A program made the translations under genes and the position numbers. This document shows, piece after piece, positions 9,753 through 18,559 of a stretch of DNA of 64,000 bases. Below the pieces are notes generated by a model that was given only the letters and a program-made list of their open reading frames with translations, was not told the origin of the DNA and searched no databases. Source of the stretch: ECT2AJA-044 sp965262845 (GTDB lineage: Bacteria > Bacteroidota > Bacteroidia > Flavobacteriales > ECT2AJA-044); contig CBDHFX010000002.1 of NCBI GenBank assembly GCA_965262845.1, forward strand, positions 1,674,001 to 1,738,000, given 5' to 3'. Each line of letters opens with the position of its first letter. The first letter of the stretch is position 1.

Positions 9753-11509
9753 TTAACCTGTCTGGAAAATATTTTTTGCCGGTTTTCACGCTCTTCTTCC
9801 TTACCGCCTGCGGCGGGATGAAAAGCACCGTTCCCAATCCGGCCGTGAAGGCCGAAAAACGAATTGAAACGGACCCGCTTAGCGAGCAGGAACGCATGCA
9901 ATTCGACCGTGCTTTCTTTGCGGGCCAGAAGGAAAAGGCCCTTGGGAACCACGACCAGGCGCTGGAACATTTTCTGGAAGCGCTGCAGACCGATAAAAAC
10001 AACGGAACCGTGATGTACGAACTCTCATTGCTGTACCTTGAGTTCCGGAATGTGGATCAATCGCTGTTTTTCGCAGAGGAAGCGGTGGATGTGGATCCAA
10101 CCAACCGCTGGTACCGTATGGTTCTGGCTGATATTTACGGCCTGCAGCAGAATTATGAGGCACAAGCTGACCAATACCGTGCTTTGCGGGAGCTTGAACC
10201 AGATAACCCGGAGTATTCCTTTAACCTGGCCATCACCCTGCTTCAGCAGAACGACCTCAAAGGAGCGCTCAAGGTGTACGATCATATGGAAGCGCGCTAC
10301 GGGGTCATTGAGGAGATCGTTCTGCAAAAGGAGCTGATCTATGTGAAGCTGGGCGATATAGACCGTGCAGCTGCAGAGCTGGAAAAACTGATCGGGGCCG
10401 ATCCTGGGAACGTGCGGAATTACTTGTTATTAGCCGAATTGTACCTGGTCAATGATTTTTTTGACGAAGCCCGTCGGGAGTATGATCGCGCTTTGGAAAC
10501 ATTCCCTGGCTCACCGGAAGTACATTTGGGTCTGGCCGGATTCTATGACCATCAGGGAGAATATGGCCGCGCCCTGAAATCCTACGTGATCGCCTTTCAG
10601 GATCCAGACCTTACTATTGAGGCCAAAATGCGGGTTATTCTGAAATACTACGAACGGTCGGGACGCGATACGAGCTTAAGGGAAGATGCTTTTATGATGG
10701 TGCAAACGGTTATTGACGTGCACCCGAACAATCCAAAAGGATATGCTGTTCAGGGTGATTTTTACTTGCGCGATGAAGAGCCGGAGAAAGCTCGCGAATC
10801 GTTCCGGAAGTCCATAGAAACCGGGGCCATGCAGTTCCCTGTTTGGCAGCAGGTAATGCTTCTTGATGCCGATCTTGGAGACATGGAATCGCTGCTCAGG
10901 GAAAGCACGGAAGCGCTGGAACTCTTTCCGGATCAACCTGTCGTATACCTCCTGAATGGCGTATCGCTTATGGCTGATGAGCAGTATGAAAAAGCCGCTG
11001 AGATTCTGGAAGAGGGCCGTGAATTCACCCTGGGAAATCGTCCTTTGCAGGCACAATTCGATTCATACCTCGGCGAAGCATATCACCAGGTGGGCAACAA
11101 CAGAAAATCGGACAAATATTATGAAAAAGCCCTGGCATATGATGAAAACAACGATGTCGTGCTCAATAACTACGCATATTACCTGTCCGTTCGCGGCGAA
11201 AACCTGGAACTGGCCAAAAAGTACTCCCGCAAAAGCAATGAGCTTTCACCAAATAACGGCACCTACCAGGATACCTATGCCTGGGTGTTCTACAAATTGG
11301 GGGACTACAACGAAGCCTTGAGCTGGATCGAAAAAGCCATTGCCAATGGCGGCGGAGAGATCGGGGAAGTACGCGAACACTATGGTGATATCCTGTTCCG
11401 GCTGGGGCAGGTAAGCGATGCGGTGGAGCAATGGGAGAAAGCAAAGGAACTCGGCGGTGCCAGTGACCTGATCGAACAAAAGATCCGCGAACAAAAGCTC
11501 TATGAGTAA
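9749..11509 (+). CDS. TPR-repeat lipoprotein
   Basis: 586 residues. The TTG start at 9749 overlaps the preceding TGA stop by 4 bp (translational coupling) and gives a clean lipoprotein leader ending in the lipobox LTAC, followed by GG. The rest is a long array of tetratricopeptide repeats (for example the segments near ALGNHDQALEHFLEAL and KLGDYNEALSWIEKAI), predicted to form a protein-binding solenoid anchored at the envelope. It overlaps the next gene by 8 bp. The partner is unknown; the genomic company (DUF4292 lipoprotein, EnvC-like protein) suggests an envelope-assembly role. Confidence 0.85.
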   Translation: MINLSGKYFLPVFTLFFLTACGGMKSTVPNPAVKAEKRIETDPLSEQERMQFDRAFFAGQKEKALGNHDQALEHFLEALQTDKNNGTVMYELSLLYLEFRNVDQSLFFAEEAVDVDPTNRWYRMVLADIYGLQQNYEAQADQYRALRELEPDNPEYSFNLAITLLQQNDLKGALKVYDHMEARYGVIEEIVLQKELIYVKLGDIDRAAAELEKLIGADPGNVRNYLLLAELYLVNDFFDEARREYDRALETFPGSPEVHLGLAGFYDHQGEYGRALKSYVIAFQDPDLTIEAKMRVILKYYERSGRDTSLREDAFMMVQTVIDVHPNNPKGYAVQGDFYLRDEEPEKARESFRKSIETGAMQFPVWQQVMLLDADLGDMESLLRESTEALELFPDQPVVYLLNGVSLMADEQYEKAAEILEEGREFTLGNRPLQAQFDSYLGEAYHQVGNNRKSDKYYEKALAYDENNDVVLNNYAYYLSVRGENLELAKKYSRKSNELSPNNGTYQDTYAWVFYKLGDYNEALSWIEKAIANGGGEIGEVREHYGDILFRLGQVSDAVEQWEKAKELGGASDLIEQKIREQKLYE

Positions 11510-12305
11510 GCGACGAATAGTCGTGGGAATAGCCACCCTGGTGCTGGTTACCGCCTGTGGTACAAAAAAGCTGGCGACACCTGATACCGCCTACGGCGAG
11601 ATGGCTCCCGCACAGTTGCTCAGGGCTCTGGAAGATAACCGTGATACCTGGACCTCTTACAGTGCGCGGTTGTCTTTTCGCTATAAAGAAAAGGGTAACC
11701 GTCTGCCTTTCACGGCCAGTGTGCGCTTACAACGCGACAGCATCCTATGGGTTTCCGTTTCGGCGGCATTCGGGCTGGAAGTGGCTCGGGCACAGATCAC
11801 ACCCGACCGCGTACTGATCGTAAACCGGCTCAAAGGAACCTATCTCGATAGCGACTTCGAATCACTCAAGCGAAAATTCGGAGTACCCGTCACTTTCAAT
11901 ACTCTGCAGACTGTATTTAGCGGGGGGCTGCTGTTCAACTGGGACCGGGGCGATATGAACAGCACCGCGGATACAAATTACTACATACTTAGCAATCATC
12001 CCCCTTCAGGGGGAATGGATACCACAGCCCTCTCTAATATACTCGAAAAAATAACAATTGAGATCGCCCGGCTTGAAATTGTTGAACAAGAGATACTGGA
12101 TCCAGAAGGAGGTCGCTATCTACGCGTCGAAAACAAGGACTATAAATGGATAAACGGTCGCGCCTGGCCCATTCGCCTGAATGTTGTCGTGCGTGATTCC
12201 GTTACTGATGGCCAGTTGCAGATGCGCGCCAATAAGATAGAAACGGATATTATCTTATCTTTCCCTTTTGAGATCCCTGATGGCTATGCGCTTACTACAT
12301 GGTAG
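11502..12305 (+). CDS. DUF4292-type lipoprotein
   Basis: 267 residues; the leader ends with lipobox VTAC, then GTKKL. The body resembles the DUF4292 family found in Bacteroidota: a beta-rich, LolA/LolB-like lipid-binding fold is the usual expectation (features such as SYSARLSFRYKEKG, LQRDSILWVSVSAAFG, and a Tyr-Lys-rich C-terminal half). It overlaps both neighbours. A role in outer-membrane lipid or lipoprotein handling is inference from fold and neighbours. Confidence 0.75.
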   Translation: MSKRRIVVGIATLVLVTACGTKKLATPDTAYGEMAPAQLLRALEDNRDTWTSYSARLSFRYKEKGNRLPFTASVRLQRDSILWVSVSAAFGLEVARAQITPDRVLIVNRLKGTYLDSDFESLKRKFGVPVTFNTLQTVFSGGLLFNWDRGDMNSTADTNYYILSNHPPSGGMDTTALSNILEKITIEIARLEIVEQEILDPEGGRYLRVENKDYKWINGRAWPIRLNVVVRDSVTDGQLQMRANKIETDIILSFPFEIPDGYALTTW

Positions 12306-13506
12306 TTCCTTTCTTATCCTGTTCGTGCTGTGGAGCATGGCTCTTTTCGGTCAGAACAAGGAAGAACTGCAGCGTCAAAAAAAAGATCTGCAGCAGGAAA
12401 TCAGTTATACCGGTAAGCTGATCAGTGAGACACAGAAGTCGAAGCGCCTGTCGATCAACCAGCTCAACACGCTTGATCAAAAGATCCGGATCCGGGAGGA
12501 GCTCCTTTCAACGATCGGTCGCGAAATCGCACTTATCGACAGGGAGATAGCCTGGCAAAGTGATCAGATCGATTCCCTGGAGAACGAACTCAGCATCCTG
12601 CGTGAGCAATACGCCGAAATGATACGTCAGGCTTATCGTAATCGCAGTTCCTATACCCGGCTCATGTTCCTGCTTTCGTCTCATGACTTCAATCAGGCCT
12701 ATAAGCGCCTGCAATTCCTTAAACAATACAACGAATTCAGAAGGAACCAGGCTAATAGGTTTATCCAGCTGGAAGCTGAACTGGCGCGCCGAATAGAGCA
12801 ACTGGAAATAGAAAAAACAGAGAAAGAGACCCTGTGGACCAATAAGCAGCAGGAGCGGGAATTACTGGCCGGCGAAAAACAGCAGCAGCGACAGACCGTT
12901 GCTGCATTGTCCGATAGGGAACGGGTTCTCAGAAAGGAACTGAAAATGAAGCAGCGTGATGCAAAGCGGCTGGAAACGGCTATTCAGCGCATTATTGAAG
13001 AGGAGATCCGCAAAGCCCGTGAAGCAGCCGAAGCTGGGAATCCGGGGGGTAGGTTCGAAGCTTTTGCTATGACACCGGAAGCGAAGGCGTTATCGGCCAA
13101 CTTTAATTCGAACCGCGGCAAATTGCCCTGGCCCGTTGAACGTGGCATCATCGTAAGTCCTTACGGAGAACAGCCCCATCCTGTTTTATCGGGTATTAAA
13201 ATTAAGAACGACGGGGTTGATATTGCCACTGAAAAAGGCGCTGCGGCCCGATCGTGTTTTGAAGGTACAGTGAGTGAGATTATCGTGATCCCGGGTGCGG
13301 GCAGAGCTGTTGTTATTCGCCACGGTGAATACCTCACTGTCTACGGAAATCTGGAAGATGTGTATGTAGCTAAGGGTCAGACCGTCTCCACCAAGGAAAT
13401 GATCGGTGCGGTGCGGACCGATGCCTCAGATGATCAAACCATTCTGCAATTCCAGCTATGGAAAGGAACATCCAAACAGGATCCTGAGCCCTGGTTGTTC
13501 AGGTAA
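12280..13506 (+). CDS. EnvC-like murein hydrolase activator (degenerate LytM/M23)
   Basis: About 408 residues. The ATG at 12280 (or 12286) is preferred over the TTG at 12268. Layout: signal peptide ending at LFGQ, a long coiled coil (about residues 20-245), then a C-terminal LytM/M23 domain. The zinc ligands are missing: the usual H-x-x-x-D is NDGVD, and the final Y-x-H-L is YGNL. As in EnvC, such a domain would bind and activate a cell-wall amidase rather than cut peptidoglycan itself. It overlaps the DUF4292 gene and ends the run of co-directional genes. Confidence 0.85.
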   Translation: MAMRLLHGSSFLILFVLWSMALFGQNKEELQRQKKDLQQEISYTGKLISETQKSKRLSINQLNTLDQKIRIREELLSTIGREIALIDREIAWQSDQIDSLENELSILREQYAEMIRQAYRNRSSYTRLMFLLSSHDFNQAYKRLQFLKQYNEFRRNQANRFIQLEAELARRIEQLEIEKTEKETLWTNKQQERELLAGEKQQQRQTVAALSDRERVLRKELKMKQRDAKRLETAIQRIIEEEIRKAREAAEAGNPGGRFEAFAMTPEAKALSANFNSNRGKLPWPVERGIIVSPYGEQPHPVLSGIKIKNDGVDIATEKGAAARSCFEGTVSEIIVIPGAGRAVVIRHGEYLTVYGNLEDVYVAKGQTVSTKEMIGAVRTDASDDQTILQFQLWKGTSKQDPEPWLFR

Positions 13507-13510
13507 GGAA

Positions 13511-13981
13511 CTATTGACAAAGGGCATTCGCCGCCCATGTGGCCATTAGGATATTGGGTTTGGCCCTGACCTGGAATCCCATTGATTCAATGAATCCCTG
13601 TGCCGATCTGAGCACCTTGCTGGAAGGATATTTTGGATCTTCATTCATATCCATATCTATCTGATGCACTTTGATGCCGCAGTTTGATTCAATGAAGCGG
13701 GCCAGTTCCACGCTGCGTTCCATTTCGTGCCAGAGACGCGACCACATATCGTTCACCCTTTTCCTTCGATGTTTCTGGTAGATCACGTGTGCCCCCCTGT
13801 TTGGAAAGCGAAAAACAACAGTAGTTACATACACAGTGGAATCACTGTAATTCTGACTGTCCGTACCGATAAATACCTGTGCATTTGGATAAAGTTCCTT
13901 CATGCGACATACGTGCTTGCCGAGTTCAACTGGCTCACGCTGGAACATCGTATAAAAAGTAGAAGTAAGGCTATCGATCAT
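13511..13981 (-). CDS. YkuK-family RNase H-like protein
   Basis: 156 residues from the ATG at 13981; an upstream in-frame TTG at 13996 would add five residues. The opening FIGTDSQNYSDSTVYVTTVV, with an early Asp on the first strand, and later acidic residues (DMDMNEDP) fit the YkuK/DUF458 group, proposed to have an RNase H-like fold. Its biochemical role is not established. It is convergent with the EnvC-like gene, 4 bp apart. Confidence 0.65.
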   Translation of the reverse strand: MIDSLTSTFYTMFQREPVELGKHVCRMKELYPNAQVFIGTDSQNYSDSTVYVTTVVFRFPNRGAHVIYQKHRRKRVNDMWSRLWHEMERSVELARFIESNCGIKVHQIDMDMNEDPKYPSSKVLRSAQGFIESMGFQVRAKPNILMATWAANALCQ

Positions 13982-14048
13982 AACTACCTGAATCAAAATT
14001 CATTAATCCTAACAAGCCCCAGGCAGGCCAGGAAAATATATCAGCAAC

Positions 14049-14480
14049 CTATACACAGGGGATCTTGCTTATCCGCCGTTCGTGCCGACCACCCTCGAAC
14101 TCCGCGGTCAGGAAACGCTCCATGATCCGCCTGCCCATTTCCCTGTTGATGAATCGGGCCGGAAGGACCAGGACATTAGCATTATTGTGCTGACGAGCCA
14201 AATCAGCCAGCTCTTCATTCCAGCACAATGCGCTTCGTATTCCCACGTGCTTGTTCATAGCCATATTGATACCATTCCCGCTCCCACAGATAGCAATACC
14301 CAGTTCATTAAGCCCTTCTTCCACTGAAATAGCCAATGGATGTGCAAGATCAGGATAATCTACCGGCTCGGGGCTGTCCGTCCCAAAATTATCCACCTCA
14401 TGACCCAGAGATCCTAAATGCCTGACTAAAAATGATTTCAACTCATAGGCCGCGTGATCACCGGCAATACCAATTTTCAT
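14049..14480 (-). CDS. rpiB: Ribose-5-phosphate isomerase B
   Basis: Interconverts ribose-5-phosphate and ribulose-5-phosphate in the pentose phosphate pathway; 143 residues. The start MKIGIAGDHAAYELK at 14480 is chosen over the longer frame because Asp8-His9 must be near the N-terminus and a promoter box lies just upstream. The catalytic Cys65 is in AICGSGNGINMAMNK, and His98 in RQHNNANVLVLP is conserved. Confidence 0.95.
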   Translation of the reverse strand: MKIGIAGDHAAYELKSFLVRHLGSLGHEVDNFGTDSPEPVDYPDLAHPLAISVEEGLNELGIAICGSGNGINMAMNKHVGIRSALCWNEELADLARQHNNANVLVLPARFINREMGRRIMERFLTAEFEGGRHERRISKIPCV

Positions 14481-14498
14481 AGCAGGCTGATTTACAGG

Positions 14499-14506
14499 CA
14501 AAGGTA
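14499..14506 (-). promoter_or_regulatory. Bacteroidota -7 box of rpiB
   Basis: On the minus strand TACCTTTG matches TAnnTTTG exactly, 18 bp upstream of the chosen rpiB ATG. It supports the short rpiB start, since the longer frame would place the box inside the gene. Confidence 0.45.
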
Positions 14507-14922
14507 CACTCTTTGCAAAGAAAAGGAACCTTTCAACACTGCAGTGTGCACGATTGCTGATAGCTGTCAGCAACTATTGCACAAAAAAGAATAAAAAATA
14601 CTGATTTCTTCTTCCATACATCATTTTTCGACTAAGTACAAGTCTTCTTTTTACTATTCTTCCCTCCGTTTAATTAACAAACATGTACGGCTTTTAATAC
14701 TGGAGAAATACAAATCCAACCCGTTCCACGTTTATTAACAGATGTATATAAATTAGCTAAGTAGCTCATTACAAATGAACTTTAGTTAACAGGGGCCGTT
14801 TTTGTGGTGAATAACATTTAAAAAGGGAAAAATACAAGAACCTGCCATCTGAGTTTTCTTCAATGTTAACGAGCTATTAATACTATATTTAGTTTTTTAA
14901 ATAAATAAGAAGAGATTAATAA
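14507..14922. other. AT-rich intergenic region between rpiB and the MORN-repeat gene
   Basis: About 415 bp with no convincing reading frame. It must hold the promoter for the gene at 14923: TATATTTA at 14884-14891 is a near match to the -7 consensus, but no clear -33 TTG is seen. I see no riboswitch, strong hairpin or repeat. Confidence 0.5.
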
Positions 14923-16452
14923 ATGTTAAAAATTCGCTTACTCTTCGTATCGCTCTTTTCAGGTTCCTTCTTTTTGGCCTACGGCCAGATGGATACGACA
15001 GGCGAGTATACCGTACTCTACTTCCGAAACGACACCTCTGTTTCCAGTGAAGGGTATATGCTCAATGGCCGTCCCAACGGGTATTGGAAAACATATCATC
15101 CGAATGGCAACCTCAAGTCTGAAGGCAATAGGGTCAATTTCAAGCTGGACGGCGAGTGGATATTCTACAACAGACAGCAGGACACCATGCTCAGGGTTAC
15201 CTACGATCAGGGAATTAAAAGCGGCCTTCGCATTACCTATACTGAAGGGGTCAGGCACATAACTGAGATTTACGAGGACGGTATCCGGCAAGGTCCGGCC
15301 AGGCATTATTACACTAATGGTAAAGTGAAAAAAATAATTCCCTTTGTCAATGGACTGGAACAGGGGAGCGGATTGGAATACAGTGAATACGGCCGCCTGA
15401 TCACTTTATACACCTACAAAAAAGGAATTCTGGTAAAACAGCAAAAGATCAATCGGTTCAATGAGATCGGGGATACAGTCGGATTTTGGATGTGGTTTTG
15501 GTCCGATGATGTGATCCGAAAGGAGGGCAACTACTTCAAGGGATTGCGCCACGGTTACTTCAAATACTATGACGAAAAGGGAAATTTAAAGCGAACCGAG
15601 AAATATATTGATGGTGTATTGCAACCCGATGCACCCGAGACTGCAAAAATACGTGTGCGCCGAACGGTTTATGCCAATGGATCACTAAAAACCCTGGGAG
15701 GATATCGCAACGGCGTCAGGGATGGAGTGCACCGCTCCTATGATCAGGAAGGTAATGTGATATCGGGTAAAAAATACGAGATGGGCATTTTGCTGGCCGA
15801 GGGGATACTGGACGATCAGGGACGCAGACAGGGTCCATGGATCTATTACTATTCAACCGGGGAGAAAAAAGCAGAGGGAGAATATAAGGACGACAAAAAG
15901 ATCAGGGATTGGAAATACTATCACCGAAACGGAAAGGTGGAGCAAACAGGACGCTACCAAAATGATCTGCCCGTAGGGCTCTGGCGTTGGTATTTTGAAG
16001 ATGGATTGCTGCGCAGGGGGGAGGAATATTACCGTGGACTCGCTGAAGGGCCGTCTGTGGAGTACAATGAAAACAGTGAAATGGTAGCTCAGGGAACGTA
16101 CCTGGATGGTTTCAGGGATGGATTATGGAACTATAAGGTAGGTGATCATACGGAGATCGGAAATTATGTGGAAGGAGAGCGTCAGGGATTGTGGAATCAT
16201 TACTATGCCGACACAGATCAGTTGCAATTTCAGGGATATTTTATTGATGGACTAGCTGATGGAAAACACAGTTTCTATTGGCCTAACGGTAGGGTTCGCC
16301 TGGAAGGTAAGTATATTATGGGGGCCAGGACTGGTGACTGGATCTATTACAATGAGCTGGGAGAGATACAGCTGTATATTACCTACGAGAATGGTAGGGA
16401 AATAAAATATGATGGACTACCGGTTGATGATCTTCTCGGACCGGAGCAATGA
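14923..16452 (+). CDS. Secreted MORN-repeat (YwqK-like) protein
   Basis: 509 residues: a signal peptide (hydrophobic start, cleavage expected after FLAYGQ) followed by roughly eighteen MORN_2-type repeats of about 20-24 residues with the pattern G-x-W-x-Y-Y-x-x-N-G (for example GYWKTYHPNGNLKSEG, DWKYYHRNGKVEQTG). Shorter relatives are annotated as YwqK-family antitoxins, but no toxin gene is adjacent and this protein is exported, so an antitoxin role is unlikely. It probably forms an extended beta-meander on the cell surface or in the periplasm; function unknown. Confidence 0.85.
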   Translation: MLKIRLLFVSLFSGSFFLAYGQMDTTGEYTVLYFRNDTSVSSEGYMLNGRPNGYWKTYHPNGNLKSEGNRVNFKLDGEWIFYNRQQDTMLRVTYDQGIKSGLRITYTEGVRHITEIYEDGIRQGPARHYYTNGKVKKIIPFVNGLEQGSGLEYSEYGRLITLYTYKKGILVKQQKINRFNEIGDTVGFWMWFWSDDVIRKEGNYFKGLRHGYFKYYDEKGNLKRTEKYIDGVLQPDAPETAKIRVRRTVYANGSLKTLGGYRNGVRDGVHRSYDQEGNVISGKKYEMGILLAEGILDDQGRRQGPWIYYYSTGEKKAEGEYKDDKKIRDWKYYHRNGKVEQTGRYQNDLPVGLWRWYFEDGLLRRGEEYYRGLAEGPSVEYNENSEMVAQGTYLDGFRDGLWNYKVGDHTEIGNYVEGERQGLWNHYYADTDQLQFQGYFIDGLADGKHSFYWPNGRVRLEGKYIMGARTGDWIYYNELGEIQLYITYENGREIKYDGLPVDDLLGPEQ

Positions 16453-16580
16453 CATTTTGCTTGGGTCATGACTAGTTGAGGGGAGTATTACAATGTGCCC
16501 CAAAAAGTGTGTATGGAGCAACTCTCCTATATTCAAAAGGATTTATTTTCTTTATCCCGGAGGAATAGAACATAAGCTCT

Positions 16581-17339
16581 ATGATCGCCCGAATTTCATG
16601 TGCTGAAGGGGAGCTGGCCTTTGATCTGAGTGCCCCGATTGATCTGTCGTTACCGCTGAGCACGGAAAAGTATACGGCCCGCGCCTGGTATGTGCCACCG
16701 GTGAAGATCGAACCGGTGGTGACCGATCAGCTTGTGGGCGAGGTGAGCCGGGGCGGACCGGTGAATTTTCGTGATGTGACCTTTAATCCGCACGGGAACG
16801 GATCGCACACCGAATGCGTGGGACACATCAGCAGGGAGTGGTACAGCGTAAATAAAGCGTTGCGGAAGTACTTCTTCACAGCGGAGCTGATCAGCATTAA
16901 GCCCGAAGTGCATGGCGAAGACGAGATCATCATGCCCCACCAGGTGGAAGCGGCCTTAAACGGCCAAAAGCCTGAGGCTGTTGTGCTTCGCACGCTACCG
17001 AATTCAGAGGATAAGCGCCGGCGTCCATACAGCAATACGAATCCGCCGTACCTGGATCATCATGCTGCGTTATTCCTGCGGACAAACGATGTGAAGCATT
17101 TGCTGACAGACCTGCCTTCTGTGGACCGCGAGTTTGATGAGGGCAGGCTGCTGGCACATCATGCCTTTTGGAATTATCCCGAAAACCCCCGGCTTGACGC
17201 GACCATTACCGAATTGATCTATATCCCCGATCGCGTCGCAGACGGGGCCTATATGCTCAGTTTGCAAGTAGCACCTTTTGAGAACGATGCCAGCCCAAGT
17301 CGGCCCGTGTTGTATCAGCTTCTCAGATCCCTCGGCTAA
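16581..17339 (+). CDS. Cyclase-family (kynurenine formamidase-like) hydrolase
   Basis: 252 residues. The metal-binding signature of the family, usually H-G-T-H-x-D-x-P-x-H, appears as PHGNGSHTECVGH, with Glu replacing Asp and a small insertion. The N-terminal FDLSAPIDLSLPL is typical. Family members hydrolyse amides or lactones such as N-formylkynurenine. No tryptophan-catabolism genes are nearby, so the substrate is open. The stop abuts the start of the glycosyltransferase gene (TAA then ATG). Confidence 0.78.
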   Translation: MIARISCAEGELAFDLSAPIDLSLPLSTEKYTARAWYVPPVKIEPVVTDQLVGEVSRGGPVNFRDVTFNPHGNGSHTECVGHISREWYSVNKALRKYFFTAELISIKPEVHGEDEIIMPHQVEAALNGQKPEAVVLRTLPNSEDKRRRPYSNTNPPYLDHHAALFLRTNDVKHLLTDLPSVDREFDEGRLLAHHAFWNYPENPRLDATITELIYIPDRVADGAYMLSLQVAPFENDASPSRPVLYQLLRSLG

Positions 17340-18464
17340 ATGCGTCCTTCCCTGCATATTCTCTTTCTAGCCTCCTGGTACCCGCATGAGGAAGACCCTC
17401 AGGGCGGTATCTTCATTGCCCATCAGGCCGAAGCCCTGGCGGAGGCCTATAGCGTTACCGTGCTGTGGGTAGGTCCTGATCCGCAGGGCAGGCGCATCCA
17501 GGTGTGTGAAAAGGTTCGAAAAAAAGGAAACCTCCGGGAGGTATGTGTGCGCTATCCGGCATGGTACAAGGGGCCTGGAAGGATCATGGCCTGGAAAAAA
17601 GCCTTCGGTTACATAGGTCAGGTGCATGTGGTACATCTTCACGCGCTCGGTGGGGAGCACCCCCTTTGGGAGCTGTGGCTGCACACTCGCTCAGTGCCCT
17701 ATCTGATCCATGAGTACTCGTCGTTGTATTTTCGTCCGTACAGGTCCGATGCCGTTTGGCATGCGAGTCGTCGGCGTTTGATTCGCTCGGCGTTTCGAAC
17801 CCTGCCCGTGAGCCAAAAACTGGAGGAGGCCATGCTGCAATACAACCTGAAAGGTACATACACCATTGTACCGAACATCCTTTGTGTTTCAGAGCAAAGC
17901 CGGCGCAAGCGCCGGCCCAATGCGTTTGCTATGGTCAGCATCTGCCGGTTGGTCAATAAAGTGAAGCAGGTGCACAAGCTGCTGAAGGCACTGGAAGATA
18001 TGCCCGGGCCCTGGCGCTACGACATCATTGGAGATGGTCCGGACAGAGGACTTTTGGAAGCACAGGCACGGGCTGCCTTTGGAGACGGATCGGACCGCGA
18101 GGTCCGTTTTTTGGGTCGCCTGGAACAAACGGAAGTTCAGCAGCTGCTTCCGGCCTACCACGTGTGCCTGATCGGAAGTGCCTATGAGACCTTTGGCCTG
18201 GTCGCCCTGGAAGCCCTTAACGCAGGGGTCCCGGTTATTTCACCGCCGGTGGGGGTAGCTCCGATATATCTGAACGAAGGGCGAAACGGTATCTTGCTGG
18301 AGCACCCCAGCCTGCTGCCTCAGTGCCTCAAAACCCTGTACGAACTGTACGATGATCTCGATCAGGAGTTGCTCAGCCCCAGGCAACGCCACGACCTATC
18401 CGGCAGCCGCTACTGCCAACGCATTGAAGAGTTGTACAGAGAGATGGGATTATTCGCAGATTAG
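17340..18464 (+). CDS. Glycosyltransferase family 4 protein
   Basis: 374 residues, GT-B fold. The N-terminal acceptor half starts LHILFLASWYPHEEDPQGG, typical of GT4. The C-terminal donor half contains YDIIGDGPDRGLLEA, VRFLGRL and the E-x7-E region around SAYETFGLVALEALNAGVP, which binds the nucleotide sugar. It likely adds a sugar to a surface glycan or lipid carrier. It is translationally coupled to the cyclase gene; no other glycan cluster genes adjoin it. Confidence 0.9.
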   Translation: MRPSLHILFLASWYPHEEDPQGGIFIAHQAEALAEAYSVTVLWVGPDPQGRRIQVCEKVRKKGNLREVCVRYPAWYKGPGRIMAWKKAFGYIGQVHVVHLHALGGEHPLWELWLHTRSVPYLIHEYSSLYFRPYRSDAVWHASRRRLIRSAFRTLPVSQKLEEAMLQYNLKGTYTIVPNILCVSEQSRRKRRPNAFAMVSICRLVNKVKQVHKLLKALEDMPGPWRYDIIGDGPDRGLLEAQARAAFGDGSDREVRFLGRLEQTEVQQLLPAYHVCLIGSAYETFGLVALEALNAGVPVISPPVGVAPIYLNEGRNGILLEHPSLLPQCLKTLYELYDDLDQELLSPRQRHDLSGSRYCQRIEELYREMGLFAD

Positions 18465-18483
18465 CCTCATCCCAATATGGTAC

Positions 18484-18521
18484 GGGACATTTGCCTGTTC
18501 CGGCTTGCGACTGAATGTCCC
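18484..18521. terminator. Inverted repeat between convergent genes
   Basis: GGGACATT at 18484-18491 pairs with AATGTCCC at 18514-18521 and is followed by a pyrimidine-rich stretch. It sits between the ends of the glycosyltransferase and permease genes, where a bidirectional terminator is expected. Confidence 0.4.
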
Positions 18522-18559
18522 TCCTTTCTCCCGCCGGATCACTGGTTGCCTTACCCCAG

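Noticed and set aside
14923..16452. Toxin-antitoxin system
   Set aside because: Only the YwqK-like repeat suggests it; the protein has a signal peptide and there is no small partner gene.
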